In this document: piece after piece, positions 33,620 through 41,991 of the stretch | Numbering within the stretch: the first letter of the stretch is position 1 | How the letters are laid out: each line of letters opens with the position of its first letter | Assembly: GCF_024198175.1 (NCBI RefSeq) | Contig: NZ_JAJVKV010000001.1 | Location: forward strand, 1,550,001 to 1,614,000 | DNA length: 64,000 nucleotides | Direction of reading: 5' to 3' | DNA from: Pyxidicoccus xibeiensis | GTDB taxonomy: Bacteria; Myxococcota; Myxococcia; Myxococcales; Myxococcaceae | Position numbers and translations under genes: made by a program | Notes under the pieces: model-generated | The model's input: only the letters and a program-made list of their open reading frames with translations | Told to the model about the DNA's origin: nothing | The model's database searches: none

Positions 33620-35050
33620 GTGCGCCGCCTGGCTGTCAAAGGGAGCGCCTTGAACGGGGCAGTGTTGCCAGGTGTCGTGACGTACTTCGAGCCGCAACCG
33701 GCCGCGGACGAGGTGCCAGTGCGGCTCACGAGCCCGTTCGACTCCGGCCCTCCACATCCCCTCGCACGACGTGCCGCCCTGGAGCTCCAGGAAGGCCTGC
33801 GCAGCGGCGGCCTGGTAGCGGACTTCGACCCTCGGGCGCTGGACGCACCAGGGGGTGGAAAGATGTTCGGGGTGCTGGTCGTCGCGACGGGGGACGGCCG
33901 TATCGGCTACCTCCGTGGCTTCTCCGGCATGCTCGGAGGACGCTGGCACGTCGAGGGCTTCGCGCCGCCCCTGTTCGACCCGCGCGCGCTCGACGCGTTC
34001 TGGCCCGAGGGCCAGGCCGAGCTGCGCGAGCTGGGACTCCAGCATGCCGGACTGCTCGAATCCGATGAGCGCCGGGCCCACGTCGAGCACCAGCGCGCGG
34101 AGCGCTCACGGCGGCTGTGGCGGCAGCTCACCGAGACGTATGTCCTTCCGAACGCACGCGGCGAGCGCCAGTCCCTGGCGGCGCTGTTCTCCCCCGAGCC
34201 CGCGCCCGGCGGTGCCGGCGACTGCGCCGCCCCCAAGCTGTTCGCCTGGGCCTACCAGCACCGGCTGCGCCCCCTGGCCCTCGCGGAGCTCTGGTGGGGC
34301 GCTCCGCCGCTCACGGGGGAGCGACTCGCGGGCCACTACTACCCGGCCTGTCAGAGCAAGTGCGGGCAGGTGCTGCCGTACATGCTCGAAGGCCTCCCGG
34401 TGGAGCCACCTCCGGCCCGCGCCTCACAGGAGGCACCCCGCGTCGTGTTCGAGGACCGGTGGCTCGTCGTCGTGGACAAGCCCGCCGGACTTCCTTCGCT
34501 TCCCAGCCGCCATGCCCCGCTGCGCGACTCGGTGCTCGTGCGTCTCCAGCAGTCAGCCCCAGGCGCTTCGAAGCTGCACGCCGTGCACACGCTCGACACG
34601 GAGGTCTCCGGGCTGCTGCTCCTGGCGAAGGACCTGGACGTCCAGGCGGCGCTCCACCGACTCTTCGCGCGCCGTGAGGCGGACCTCCGTCATGCCGCCT
34701 GGGTCGACGGCCCGGTCACCGGCGAGGGCGGCGTCATCGAGCTGCCGCTCCGGTCCGAGGCAGGAGCGCAGCGCGTCGACCCGGCCCACGGCAAGCGGGC
34801 CGTGTCCGAGTGGCGCGTCACCCAGCGGACCGGCACGCGCACCCGCGTCTCACTCCTGCCGCGCACCCGGCACCCCTACCAGCTCCGCGCCCACGCCGCG
34901 CACCCGCTCGGGATGGGTGCCCCCATCGTCGGAGACACCCTGTACGGAGCTCGTGAGGACACCCGGCTGATGCTCCACGCCGAGGCGCTGACGCTCGTTC
35001 ATCCGCGCACGGGCGAGCGCATCCACCAGGAGAGCTTCCCGCCGTTCTGA
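33620..35050 (+). CDS. RluA-family RNA pseudouridine synthase
   Basis: About 476 residues. The C-terminal 220 are the catalytic RluA domain: 'VVFEDRWLVVVDKPAGLPSLPS', then 'LHAVHTLDTEVSGLLLLAKD' with the catalytic Asp (HRLD in most members, HTLD here), and 'RTRHPYQLRAHAAHPLGMGAPIVGDTLYG'. The N-terminal 250 residues ('GKMFGVLVVATGDGRIGYLRGFSGMLGG', 'HYYPACQSKCGQVLPYMLEG') match the longer family version. It modifies rRNA or tRNA uridines; the target is not predictable. The start is uncertain (GTG 33620, or TTG 33650). It is divergent from release-factor copy B. Confidence 0.87.
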   Translation: MRRLAVKGSALNGAVLPGVVTYFEPQPAADEVPVRLTSPFDSGPPHPLARRAALELQEGLRSGGLVADFDPRALDAPGGGKMFGVLVVATGDGRIGYLRGFSGMLGGRWHVEGFAPPLFDPRALDAFWPEGQAELRELGLQHAGLLESDERRAHVEHQRAERSRRLWRQLTETYVLPNARGERQSLAALFSPEPAPGGAGDCAAPKLFAWAYQHRLRPLALAELWWGAPPLTGERLAGHYYPACQSKCGQVLPYMLEGLPVEPPPARASQEAPRVVFEDRWLVVVDKPAGLPSLPSRHAPLRDSVLVRLQQSAPGASKLHAVHTLDTEVSGLLLLAKDLDVQAALHRLFARREADLRHAAWVDGPVTGEGGVIELPLRSEAGAQRVDPAHGKRAVSEWRVTQRTGTRTRVSLLPRTRHPYQLRAHAAHPLGMGAPIVGDTLYGAREDTRLMLHAEALTLVHPRTGERIHQESFPPF

Positions 35051-35095
35051 CCCATTCGGAACGCGACCGGGCCTTGCATGCGCCAGCACGGACGG

Positions 35096-36604
35096 TCAGG
35101 GTTCCTCATGCAGCTCCGCTGTCCGCCTCACGCCGCCTTCGCCTGAGCCCCCCGCCACCAGCACCTTGCCGGAGGGCAGCAACGTGGCGGAGTGTTCGCA
35201 GCGGGCCGTGGCGAGGCTGCTGGCAGAGGCCCAGGTCCCCGTCTCAGGGTCATAGACCTCCGCCGTCGCGAGGCACCCGAGCCAGTGGGTGCCGTTACGG
35301 CCGCCCGTCACCAGCACCTTGCCGGAAGCAAGCAGCGTGGCCGTGTGGTCCGTGCGCTCCGTGGCGAGGCTGCCGGTGGCAGACCAGGCCCCCGTCTCAG
35401 GGTCATACACCTCCGCCGTCTCGAGGTACCGGGTGTAGTCAGGAGGCGAAGACCCGTGTCGGTAGCGGGTATAGCCGCCCGTCACCAGCACCTTGCCCGA
35501 GGGCAGCAACGTAGCGGTGTGCTCGACACGCGGGGTGGAGGGACTGTTGATCGAAGACCAGGCCCCCGTCTCAGGGTCATACACCTCCGCCGTCCAGAGA
35601 ATGGGCCTGGGGGCGTCGCCGCCGGGGTACGGTCCGAAGCCACCCGTCACCAGCACCTTGCCCGAGCGCAGCAACGTGGCGATGTGCTCGGAACGGGCCG
35701 CGCCGAGGCTTCCGGTGAAGGACCAGGTGCCCGTCGCCGGGTCATACACCTCGGCGGTATCGGTGGGGTTCGGGCCGGAGGGCAGCGGGCCTCCGCTGAC
35801 CAGCACCTTGCCCGAGCGGAGCAGCGTCGCCACGTGCCCGGAACGACGGGGAGCGTTGGGACCGCTAGCGGAAGCCCAGGTATTCGTCGCCGGGTCGTAC
35901 ACCTCCACCTCTTCAATCCCTGGCTCACCGCCCACCACCAACACCTTGCCGGAAGGCAGCGGCGTGGCCGTCGGGTCCCACCGCGCCATCGCGAGGCTGG
36001 CAGCGGAAGCCCAGGTGCCCGTCTCCGGGTCGTACAACTCGGTCTCCGCCGAGGGGCCCACCACCAGCACCTTGCCCGAAGGAAGCAGCACGGCCTCGTG
36101 CCGTGAGCGTCCGAGGGCCATGCTGCCAGTGGGAGTCCACGTCGGGCAGACGGGAAGGCCCACCGCCGAGAACTCAAAGGCGCTCGACAGGCCCAGGTCA
36201 TTCGTCACGGTGACCCTGAAAGACGCCGTGACACCCGGGGCCAGGCAGCCAGGTGCAGTCCATTCGGCTTCGCTGGCGAAGGAGAGGGACACGACCTGCA
36301 AGGTGCCGACATTCGCGGTCCACTCGAAGCGCAGGCTGCTGCCCTGCGGGTCCTCGGCGAGGACCTGGAAGGTCAGCGTGCCCCCTCCTTCCACAGACAC
36401 AGAGGAAGGGGGAAGCCGGGTGAAGACCGGTGCACCGGAGTCCCCACCGTCGGGGATGCCGGCATCGGAGCCTGTCCCCGCGTCCTCCCCTGGCTGGGGG
36501 TCCTCGGTCTTGAGGCAGCCGGGGAGGAGGGCCAGCAGGCCCATCAGCAGCACGGCACGCAACGACAGCGCTTCTCGCGTCGAGAACATGGACAGTCTGA
36601 ACAT
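35096..36604 (-). CDS. Kelch-repeat lipoprotein, copy B
   Basis: About 502 residues with lipobox 'LLPGC'. Architecture is the same as the copy at 30352: PEDAGTG-type linker, Ig-like domain ('FTRLPPSSVSVEGGGTLTFQVLAEDPQGSSLRFEWTANVG') and a kelch propeller of about seven blades ('HTATLLPSGKVLVTGG', 'TAEVYDPETGAWSATGSL'). Two start codons lie 15 bases apart (about 36604 and 36589); either gives a workable signal peptide. A surface binding role is inferred. Confidence 0.86.
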   Translation of the reverse strand: MFRLSMFSTREALSLRAVLLMGLLALLPGCLKTEDPQPGEDAGTGSDAGIPDGGDSGAPVFTRLPPSSVSVEGGGTLTFQVLAEDPQGSSLRFEWTANVGTLQVVSLSFASEAEWTAPGCLAPGVTASFRVTVTNDLGLSSAFEFSAVGLPVCPTWTPTGSMALGRSRHEAVLLPSGKVLVVGPSAETELYDPETGTWASAASLAMARWDPTATPLPSGKVLVVGGEPGIEEVEVYDPATNTWASASGPNAPRRSGHVATLLRSGKVLVSGGPLPSGPNPTDTAEVYDPATGTWSFTGSLGAARSEHIATLLRSGKVLVTGGFGPYPGGDAPRPILWTAEVYDPETGAWSSINSPSTPRVEHTATLLPSGKVLVTGGYTRYRHGSSPPDYTRYLETAEVYDPETGAWSATGSLATERTDHTATLLASGKVLVTGGRNGTHWLGCLATAEVYDPETGTWASASSLATARCEHSATLLPSGKVLVAGGSGEGGVRRTAELHEEP

Positions 36605-36666
36605 GAATGACTCCACGAAGAGAGGAGCGAAGTGCGAAGGAGCCGCGAACCTTCCGCCGTGCGGAC

Positions 36667-37203
36667 TCAGCCGCGCCGCCGCGCTCGCACCACGGGCCCC
36701 GCCAGCAGCAGCAAGCCGAGCGCCGCGAGCGAGCCAGGCGCGGAGGAGCAGCCCTCCGGCGGCGGTGAGGTGCGTTCCCTGCACGTCACTTCCGCGCTGA
36801 TGGTGACGGGGCTGTCCTGCCCATCCACCCGCACGTGGTACGTGGCCTCCGCGGGACCGCTCGTGGCCTTGTCAGCCATCCCCGCGAAGTTGAAGCGCTC
36901 CGAAGCTCCCGGCTGGAGCTCCACGGTACACGCCGTGCCCTGGCACGACTCCGTCACGAGCGGCCAGGCCAACAGCGTCACGGGCCTGCCGCACTGGTTG
37001 CTCACCTCGCTGAGCCGCTTGCTCACCTCGCTGAGGCTGCAGCCCACCTCGGCACGGATGAGGAGGCACGAGCTGTAGTCCGAGACGACACGCTGGTTCT
37101 CGGAGTCACAGAGACACGGCTCACTCTCCGCCAGGGCCTGACCTCCGGCCAACAACCCCAGCGCTACAGCCACACCCCGGGCCCACACACGATTCCGTCG
37201 CAT
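36667..37203 (-). CDS. Secreted protein with MYXO-CTERM-like sorting tail
   Basis: A 178-residue protein: signal peptide (1-25, 'GGQALA'), a Cys-containing domain ('CLCDSENQRVVSDYSSCLLIRAEVGCSLSEVSKRLSEVSNQCG', then a beta-rich part), and the C-terminus 'GCSSAPGSLAALGLLLLAGPVVRARRRG'. That tail has a Cys, a hydrophobic helix and an Arg cluster, the MYXO-CTERM sorting pattern, in which the tail is cleaved and the protein is lipidated at the Cys and moved to the outer surface. The inner domain is unrecognised. Confidence 0.8.
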   Translation of the reverse strand: MRRNRVWARGVAVALGLLAGGQALAESEPCLCDSENQRVVSDYSSCLLIRAEVGCSLSEVSKRLSEVSNQCGRPVTLLAWPLVTESCQGTACTVELQPGASERFNFAGMADKATSGPAEATYHVRVDGQDSPVTISAEVTCRERTSPPPEGCSSAPGSLAALGLLLLAGPVVRARRRG

Positions 37204-37312
37204 TTCCAGACTCCCCTGCTCCTGGTCACGCCGGCCCTCGCGAGGTGCATCCTGCCCCAGCTCCAGCTGGGACCCCACACTGCATTGTACGATTCACCCC
37301 GACGCCGCACGA

Positions 37313-38539
37313 ATGAGTCCCCGCCGAGCCCCAATGTCCATGGCTTCCCTGGTTCCGTTGCTCGCCCTCCTCACGGCACTCCCCGCCCAGGCGAACGAGC
37401 AGGCTCCTCCAGCGTCCCAGGCCAGGGAACGCGCACTCCTCGAGGTGCTGCATCCGCCCGCGAAGGGCGCCGAGCTGGAGGAGGGAGAGGTCACACCGGG
37501 ACGCTTCCTGGTGAAGCTGGATACCGTTGTACTTGATACGCAGCGAGAGGCCGTGCTGGTCGTCACCTCGGGCCAGGCTCCCGGAGAATATGAACCCCTC
37601 CGCCCGGGGCTCGAGGCCGAGCTTGCCGTGGTGCGCGGTGTGGGCAAAGCGCTCACGGTGCTCTCACGCGAGCGCGTTCCGACCCCATCGGGGGTAGGCG
37701 AGTACCAGGCCTCGGTCTCCACGGCCCTCGACGGAAAGAAGGGGGAGAAGGTCATCCTGGTCGACATCAGCTCGCACAACGATGGCGAGGGCTCGGGGGT
37801 GGCGCTCACCTTCTTCCAGTTCCTGGCCGGGACGGGAAAGAAGGACGGGGTGCTCGAGCGCATCATGGAGGACCGGTACACGCCGAGCTCCGGCTCCGGC
37901 TATCCGCATGAGCGCGAGGACGCGGCATTCGACACGCAGCCGAGCGTCCACGAAGGCTACTCGGACCTCTCGCTCAGGGTCAGCGGGCACTACTGCGACA
38001 CCGACGAGGAGTGCAGGAGTGAGAAGCGGGTGGAGCGTATCTGCTGGGAGGGCACCCGCTACTCGCGGAGCGACGACTGCCTCGTGCGCGTCGTGACCAC
38101 CTCATCCGAGTTGAAGAGCGGCAAGGCCGACGCGCCCACGTATGACTCGGACAACGTGCGCGACGGAGAGGACTCCACCGCCTGGTGCGAGGGCGCGAAG
38201 GGAACGGGCCGCGGGGAGTGGCTGAAGTTCACCTTCAACACGCCCGTCACCGTCGGGGAGCTCACGCTCGTGGCCGGCTACAACAAGAGCCCCGAAGTCT
38301 GGCGCCGCAACGCGCGCCTCAAGCGGGTGCGCCTGCACTTCTCCGATGGGACCCGCCAGGACGCGGACCTCGACGACAGCGCGTCCCCACAGGACATCCT
38401 GCTCGAGACGAAGAGCGCCCTCGAGTCCGTGAAGCTCGAGGTGCTCGCCGTCTACCCGGGCAGCCGCCATGCGGACGCGTGCGTCTCCGAGGTGGACTTC
38501 TCCGACGTCCAGGCCGCGCCGCCCTCCCCTGCCCCTTGA
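37313..38539 (+). CDS. Secreted protein with discoidin-like sugar-binding domain
   Basis: A 408-residue protein with a signal peptide ending 'LPAQANE'. The central part is unrecognised. Near residue 220 is a short Cys-containing segment ('GHYCDTDEECRSEKRVERICW'). The C-terminal 135 residues fit the discoidin/F5-8C-like module often called the NADase-type glycan-binding domain: 'APTYDSDNVRDGEDSTAWCEGAKGTGRGEWLKFTFNTPVTVGELTLVAGYNKSPEVWRRNARLKRVRLHFSDG'. A role in adhesion to glycans is inferred. Confidence 0.75.
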   Translation: MSPRRAPMSMASLVPLLALLTALPAQANEQAPPASQARERALLEVLHPPAKGAELEEGEVTPGRFLVKLDTVVLDTQREAVLVVTSGQAPGEYEPLRPGLEAELAVVRGVGKALTVLSRERVPTPSGVGEYQASVSTALDGKKGEKVILVDISSHNDGEGSGVALTFFQFLAGTGKKDGVLERIMEDRYTPSSGSGYPHEREDAAFDTQPSVHEGYSDLSLRVSGHYCDTDEECRSEKRVERICWEGTRYSRSDDCLVRVVTTSSELKSGKADAPTYDSDNVRDGEDSTAWCEGAKGTGRGEWLKFTFNTPVTVGELTLVAGYNKSPEVWRRNARLKRVRLHFSDGTRQDADLDDSASPQDILLETKSALESVKLEVLAVYPGSRHADACVSEVDFSDVQAAPPSPAP

Positions 38540-38554
38540 CCGAGGTTCGGCGCG

Positions 38555-39919
38555 CTAGAAGATGGTGAGCGTGACGGGGACGCCTTCCGAGTCGCCCCGC
38601 GCACCCCAGATGAGCCGCTGGCAGCTCACGTTGTCGGGGCGCCCGTTGCAGTTGGTGAGCCCGGGGTCCACCGCGACGATGGTGTAGATGCGTCCCGAGG
38701 ACAACGACAGCGTCGAGTTCGCGCCGATGGTGAGCGAGCCCTTGTGGGTCCAGACGCCGGTCGCCGAGTCGTGGACGTATATCTCGACCGGGCGGCCCTG
38801 CTGGTGGCGGTTCTGGACCTGGATGGACGCGATGCCCTGGAGCTGCTGGGCGAGCTCCACGCGGTAGTTGACCCGCGTCCCCACCGCCACGCTCGCGCCG
38901 GGCGCCGGGTCCTGCGCGATGACGCGGAGCCGGTCGCTCCGGATTTCCCCCGTCGTGTTCGCAATCTGCCCGAGCTGCAGCCGGGCCGCCTGGAGCAGCG
39001 GTAGAATCTGGCTGCTCAGCAGCCCCACCAGCCGGGGCACGGTGGTCCTCTCCGGCTCGGGCGCGGGGTCCGGGACCCAGTACTTCCGCAGCACGGCCAC
39101 GGCGTTGCCTGGCTGGAGCGCGAAGACGACGAGTGAGCCATCGGCATTCAGGGCCACGTCGGGGTCCGACGTCGCCGTGCCGCCGAACAGCGTCCACGAC
39201 CCCCAGCTGCCGTTGGTCGAGACCTGCGAGCGCTGCCAGAGCTTGCTGTCCGTTCCGCGCGCGACGACGCTCAGCTTCCCGCCGGGCAACAACGCCGCCG
39301 ATGGCGCGGACGTCCACTGGCCGCCGAGCGACGCCCAGCCCGACCAGTTGCCGTCGGGGCCTTCCTGCCAGCGGTGCCAGATGGCGTTGTCCGTGCCCCG
39401 GGCGAAGACGACCAGGCCGCCGGGCGCGTTGAGCGCGCAGCCGGGGTCCGACGTCCACGTCCCACCGAGCGGCCCCCAGTCCGACCAGTCGCCGTTGGGA
39501 CTGAGCTGCCAGCGGTGCCAGATGGCGTTGTCCGTGCCCCGGGCGAAGACGACCAGCCGTCCCCCCGTCTGGAGGAGGGCGCTCGGCCCGGACGTCCACT
39601 GGCCGCCGAGCGACGCCCAGCCGGACCAGTCGCCGTCGGGGCCCTCCTGCCAGCAGTGCCAGATGGCGCCGTCCGTGCCCCGGGCAAAGACGACCAGGCC
39701 GCCAGGCGCATTGAGGGCGCAGTCAGGGTCCGACGTCCAGGTGCCACCGAGCGGCCCCCAGTCCGACCAGGCGCCGTTCCGGGTCAGCTGCCAGCGGTGC
39801 CACATGGCGTTGTCGGTGCCCCGGTCGAAGACGACCAGCCGTCCCCCCGTCTGGAGCACCGCGCCGGGGCCTGACGTCCAGGTCCCACCCAGTGATTGGG
39901 TTTCCAAGCCCCAGCTCAT
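38555..39919 (-). CDS. PLL-type propeller lectin with PASTA domain
   Basis: A 454-residue protein without a signal peptide. Residues 5-275 hold about six repeats of 46-48 residues such as 'GGTWTSDPGCALNAPGGLVVFARGTDNAIWHRWQEGPDGNWSGWASL', typical of PLL/PHL-like seven-bladed lectins that bind fucose and related sugars. Residues about 290-355 resemble a PASTA domain ('VPRLVGLLSSQILPLLQAARLQLGQI...VIAQDPAPGASVAVGTRVNYRVE'). The last 95 residues are beta-rich, with 'TNCNGRPDNVSCQRLIWG'. Repeat-to-repeat identity is very high, including at DNA level, which suggests recent internal amplification. Confidence 0.8.
   Translation of the reverse strand: MSWGLETQSLGGTWTSGPGAVLQTGGRLVVFDRGTDNAMWHRWQLTRNGAWSDWGPLGGTWTSDPDCALNAPGGLVVFARGTDGAIWHCWQEGPDGDWSGWASLGGQWTSGPSALLQTGGRLVVFARGTDNAIWHRWQLSPNGDWSDWGPLGGTWTSDPGCALNAPGGLVVFARGTDNAIWHRWQEGPDGNWSGWASLGGQWTSAPSAALLPGGKLSVVARGTDSKLWQRSQVSTNGSWGSWTLFGGTATSDPDVALNADGSLVVFALQPGNAVAVLRKYWVPDPAPEPERTTVPRLVGLLSSQILPLLQAARLQLGQIANTTGEIRSDRLRVIAQDPAPGASVAVGTRVNYRVELAQQLQGIASIQVQNRHQQGRPVEIYVHDSATGVWTHKGSLTIGANSTLSLSSGRIYTIVAVDPGLTNCNGRPDNVSCQRLIWGARGDSEGVPVTLTIF
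39250..39910. repeat. Tandem DNA repeats encoding lectin blades
   Basis: The lectin gene contains near-identical blocks of about 140 bases, with a stronger two-blade period of about 280 bases (for example the segment around 39361-39420 recurs near 39641-39700). The high DNA identity points to recent unequal exchange or gene conversion. Confidence 0.65.
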
Positions 39920-40118
39920 GGCGAAATCCTTTGCAGCAGGGTCAGGGCAAACATGGCAATGTCATCCATCGTGTCAAGACAGCTCTCGGCTGCCCGCGCT
40001 CACGGGTATGCGCTGCCAGGCAAGACACGGCCTGGCGCTCCGCTCCCGGGATGGATTGTGGCCTGGACCCTGGCTCGACTCCCGCCACCCCGACTGGGAG
40101 GCGGGAGGAGCCCGCCCG

Positions 40119-40754
40119 CTACTTCGTCCCGAACAGCCGGTCTCCCGCGTCGCCCAGGCCCGGGATGATGTACCCGTGCTCGTCGAGCTTCTCGTCCACC
40201 GCGCCGGTGTACACGTGCACGTCCGGGTGGTGCTCGCGCAGGTTCATCAGCCCCTCCGGACACGCCAGCAGGCACACGAGCCGCAGCGAGCCGGGCTTGT
40301 TGCGCTTCAGCCGCTGCAGCGCCGCCACCGCCGAGTTGCCCGTGGCCAGCATCGGGTCACACACCACCACGTCGCGGTCCGCCAGCTGGCCCGGCACCCG
40401 GTAGTAGTACTCCACCGGCGACAGCGTCTCCGGGTCCCGGTACAGGCCGATGTGCCCCACGCGCGCGGACGGCACCAGCTGCAGCATCCCGTCCAGGATG
40501 CCCTGCCCCGCGCGCATGATGGCCACCAGCACCAGCTTCTTCCCGTCCAGCACCGGCGCCGACATCTTCGCCATCGGCGTCTGGATTTCCTCGTCGCGCA
40601 CCTTCAGGTCCCGCAGCGCCTCGTACGCCAGCAGCAGCGAGATTTCCTGGAGCAGCGCGCGGAAGGACGCAGTGCTCGTCTCCGCCCGGCGCATCAGCGT
40701 GAGCTTGTGCTTCACCAGCGGATGGTCCACCACCGTGCAGTTCGGAAACTCCAT
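40119..40754 (-). CDS. upp: Uracil phosphoribosyltransferase
   Basis: A 211-residue enzyme that makes UMP from uracil and PRPP. The PRPP-binding loop is '[19 protein letters not shown]' and the C-terminal '[21 protein letters not shown]'-type end is the family uracil-binding region ('[17 protein letters not shown]'). Length fits Upp. It is the last gene of the URC cluster, 25 bases after urc4, and so supplies UMP to the pathway as well as salvaging uracil. Confidence 0.95.
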   Translation of the reverse strand: MEFPNCTVVDHPLVKHKLTLMRRAETSTASFRALLQEISLLLAYEALRDLKVRDEEIQTPMAKMSAPVLDGKKLVLVAIMRAGQGILDGMLQLVPSARVGHIGLYRDPETLSPVEYYYRVPGQLADRDVVVCDPMLATGNSAVAALQRLKRNKPGSLRLVCLLACPEGLMNLREHHPDVHVYTGAVDEKLDEHGYIIPGLGDAGDRLFGTK

Positions 40755-40779
40755 TGCGTCCTCCCTCTGTCAGCGACTC

Positions 40780-41991
40780 TCAGAACACCGTGCCGTCACT
40801 GCTCACGCGGATGGGAGGCACGCCCCCGGGGCGCAGCTCGGCCGCCACCTTCCGGCCCGCCGTCCACGTCCCGCCCTGGAGCACCTTGCCCAGCGGCAGC
40901 TCCTCCGCGTTCATCCCCAGCCGGCCCCGCACCAGCGCCCCCACCCTGTCCAGCAGCGCCACCGTCAGCGCGCGCCACTCCACAATCGGCTCGTCGCCCG
41001 GGTGCAGCGCCACCGTCGTCAGCGTCGGCTCCCGGGGCACCAGCACGCCCAGGTCCACGAAGAGGCCGCCGTTGCGGTACTCCGGCAGCCCCGTGAGGCC
41101 GTCCAGCTCCGTCACCACCACGCCGGCCTCCGCCAGCGGCTCCACCAGCGAGTACGTCAGCCACTGGGACAGCTTGTGGAAGGGCACCAGCGCGTCCACG
41201 CTCTCCACCGGCCCCAGCGCCGAGTGCGGCCACACGTCACCCAGGTTGACGGCGTCCACCATGACGCGGCCCGGCCAGATGGGGCCCAGCATCTCCAGCA
41301 CCAGCCCCAGCAGCTCCGCGGCCCGCACGCTGCGCCGCTGCGCGGTGATGATGTCGAACAGCGCGCCCGGCCGGGGCAGCACCTTCGCCAGCCCGTGCAT
41401 CAGGTGCAGCCGCCCCTCCAGCCCGTCCAGCGGGTTGGAGTCCGACACCTGCATCCCCTGCGCGAGCGCCTCGCGAGTCAGCCGCCCCAGCGCCTCCGCG
41501 TCCGCGCGCAGCGGCCGGTCCGGGTCCGACGAGAAGAGCCCGTCCATGAACATGCGGAAGCTGGCCACCGCCAGCCCTTCCGAGCGCGCCCACGTGCCGC
41601 CGCCGCGCTCGCGGTAGCGCCACTTGGGCCCGCTGCCCGCGTCCAGCAGCACGCTCACCACCACCAGGTCCAGCTTCGCCCGCGCGCGCTCGTGCGCCGT
41701 CGCGTCCTTCAGCCGGTCGTCCAGTTCCTCCAGCCGCGCCACGCCGCCCGCGTCGAAGTGCCGCCAGCGGCTGTGCAGCGGCACGTCCAGCGTGGGGTAC
41801 GCCTCGCGCGTCACCTCCAGCACCGTGTCCACCACCGCCGGCAGCCGCGACGGCTCCACCCGGAAGTGGGCCAGCCGTCCCGCGAGGCCCAGGTCCAACA
41901 GCTGGTGGCAGCGCTCGCGGATGGCGGCCGGCGTGCGCAGCCAGGCCACCGCGGGAGACACGTCGGACCTCGCCAGCGGCTTGTCAGACAT
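40780..41991 (-). CDS. urc4: Uracil catabolism protein Urc4 (DUF1688)
   Basis: A 403-residue protein of the URC4/urg3 family (DUF1688). Recognisable stretches are 'VAWLRTPAAIRERCHQLLDLGLAGRLAHFRV', 'PLHSRWRHF', 'AHERARAKLDLVVVSVLLDAGSGPKWRYRE' and 'GLPEYRNGGLFVDLGVL'. In the yeast Lachancea kluyveri Urc4 is needed for the URC route of pyrimidine breakdown, but its reaction is not well established. It overlaps urc1 upstream by 8 bases. Confidence 0.9.
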   Translation of the reverse strand: MSDKPLARSDVSPAVAWLRTPAAIRERCHQLLDLGLAGRLAHFRVEPSRLPAVVDTVLEVTREAYPTLDVPLHSRWRHFDAGGVARLEELDDRLKDATAHERARAKLDLVVVSVLLDAGSGPKWRYRERGGGTWARSEGLAVASFRMFMDGLFSSDPDRPLRADAEALGRLTREALAQGMQVSDSNPLDGLEGRLHLMHGLAKVLPRPGALFDIITAQRRSVRAAELLGLVLEMLGPIWPGRVMVDAVNLGDVWPHSALGPVESVDALVPFHKLSQWLTYSLVEPLAEAGVVVTELDGLTGLPEYRNGGLFVDLGVLVPREPTLTTVALHPGDEPIVEWRALTVALLDRVGALVRGRLGMNAEELPLGKVLQGGTWTAGRKVAAELRPGGVPPIRVSSDGTVF

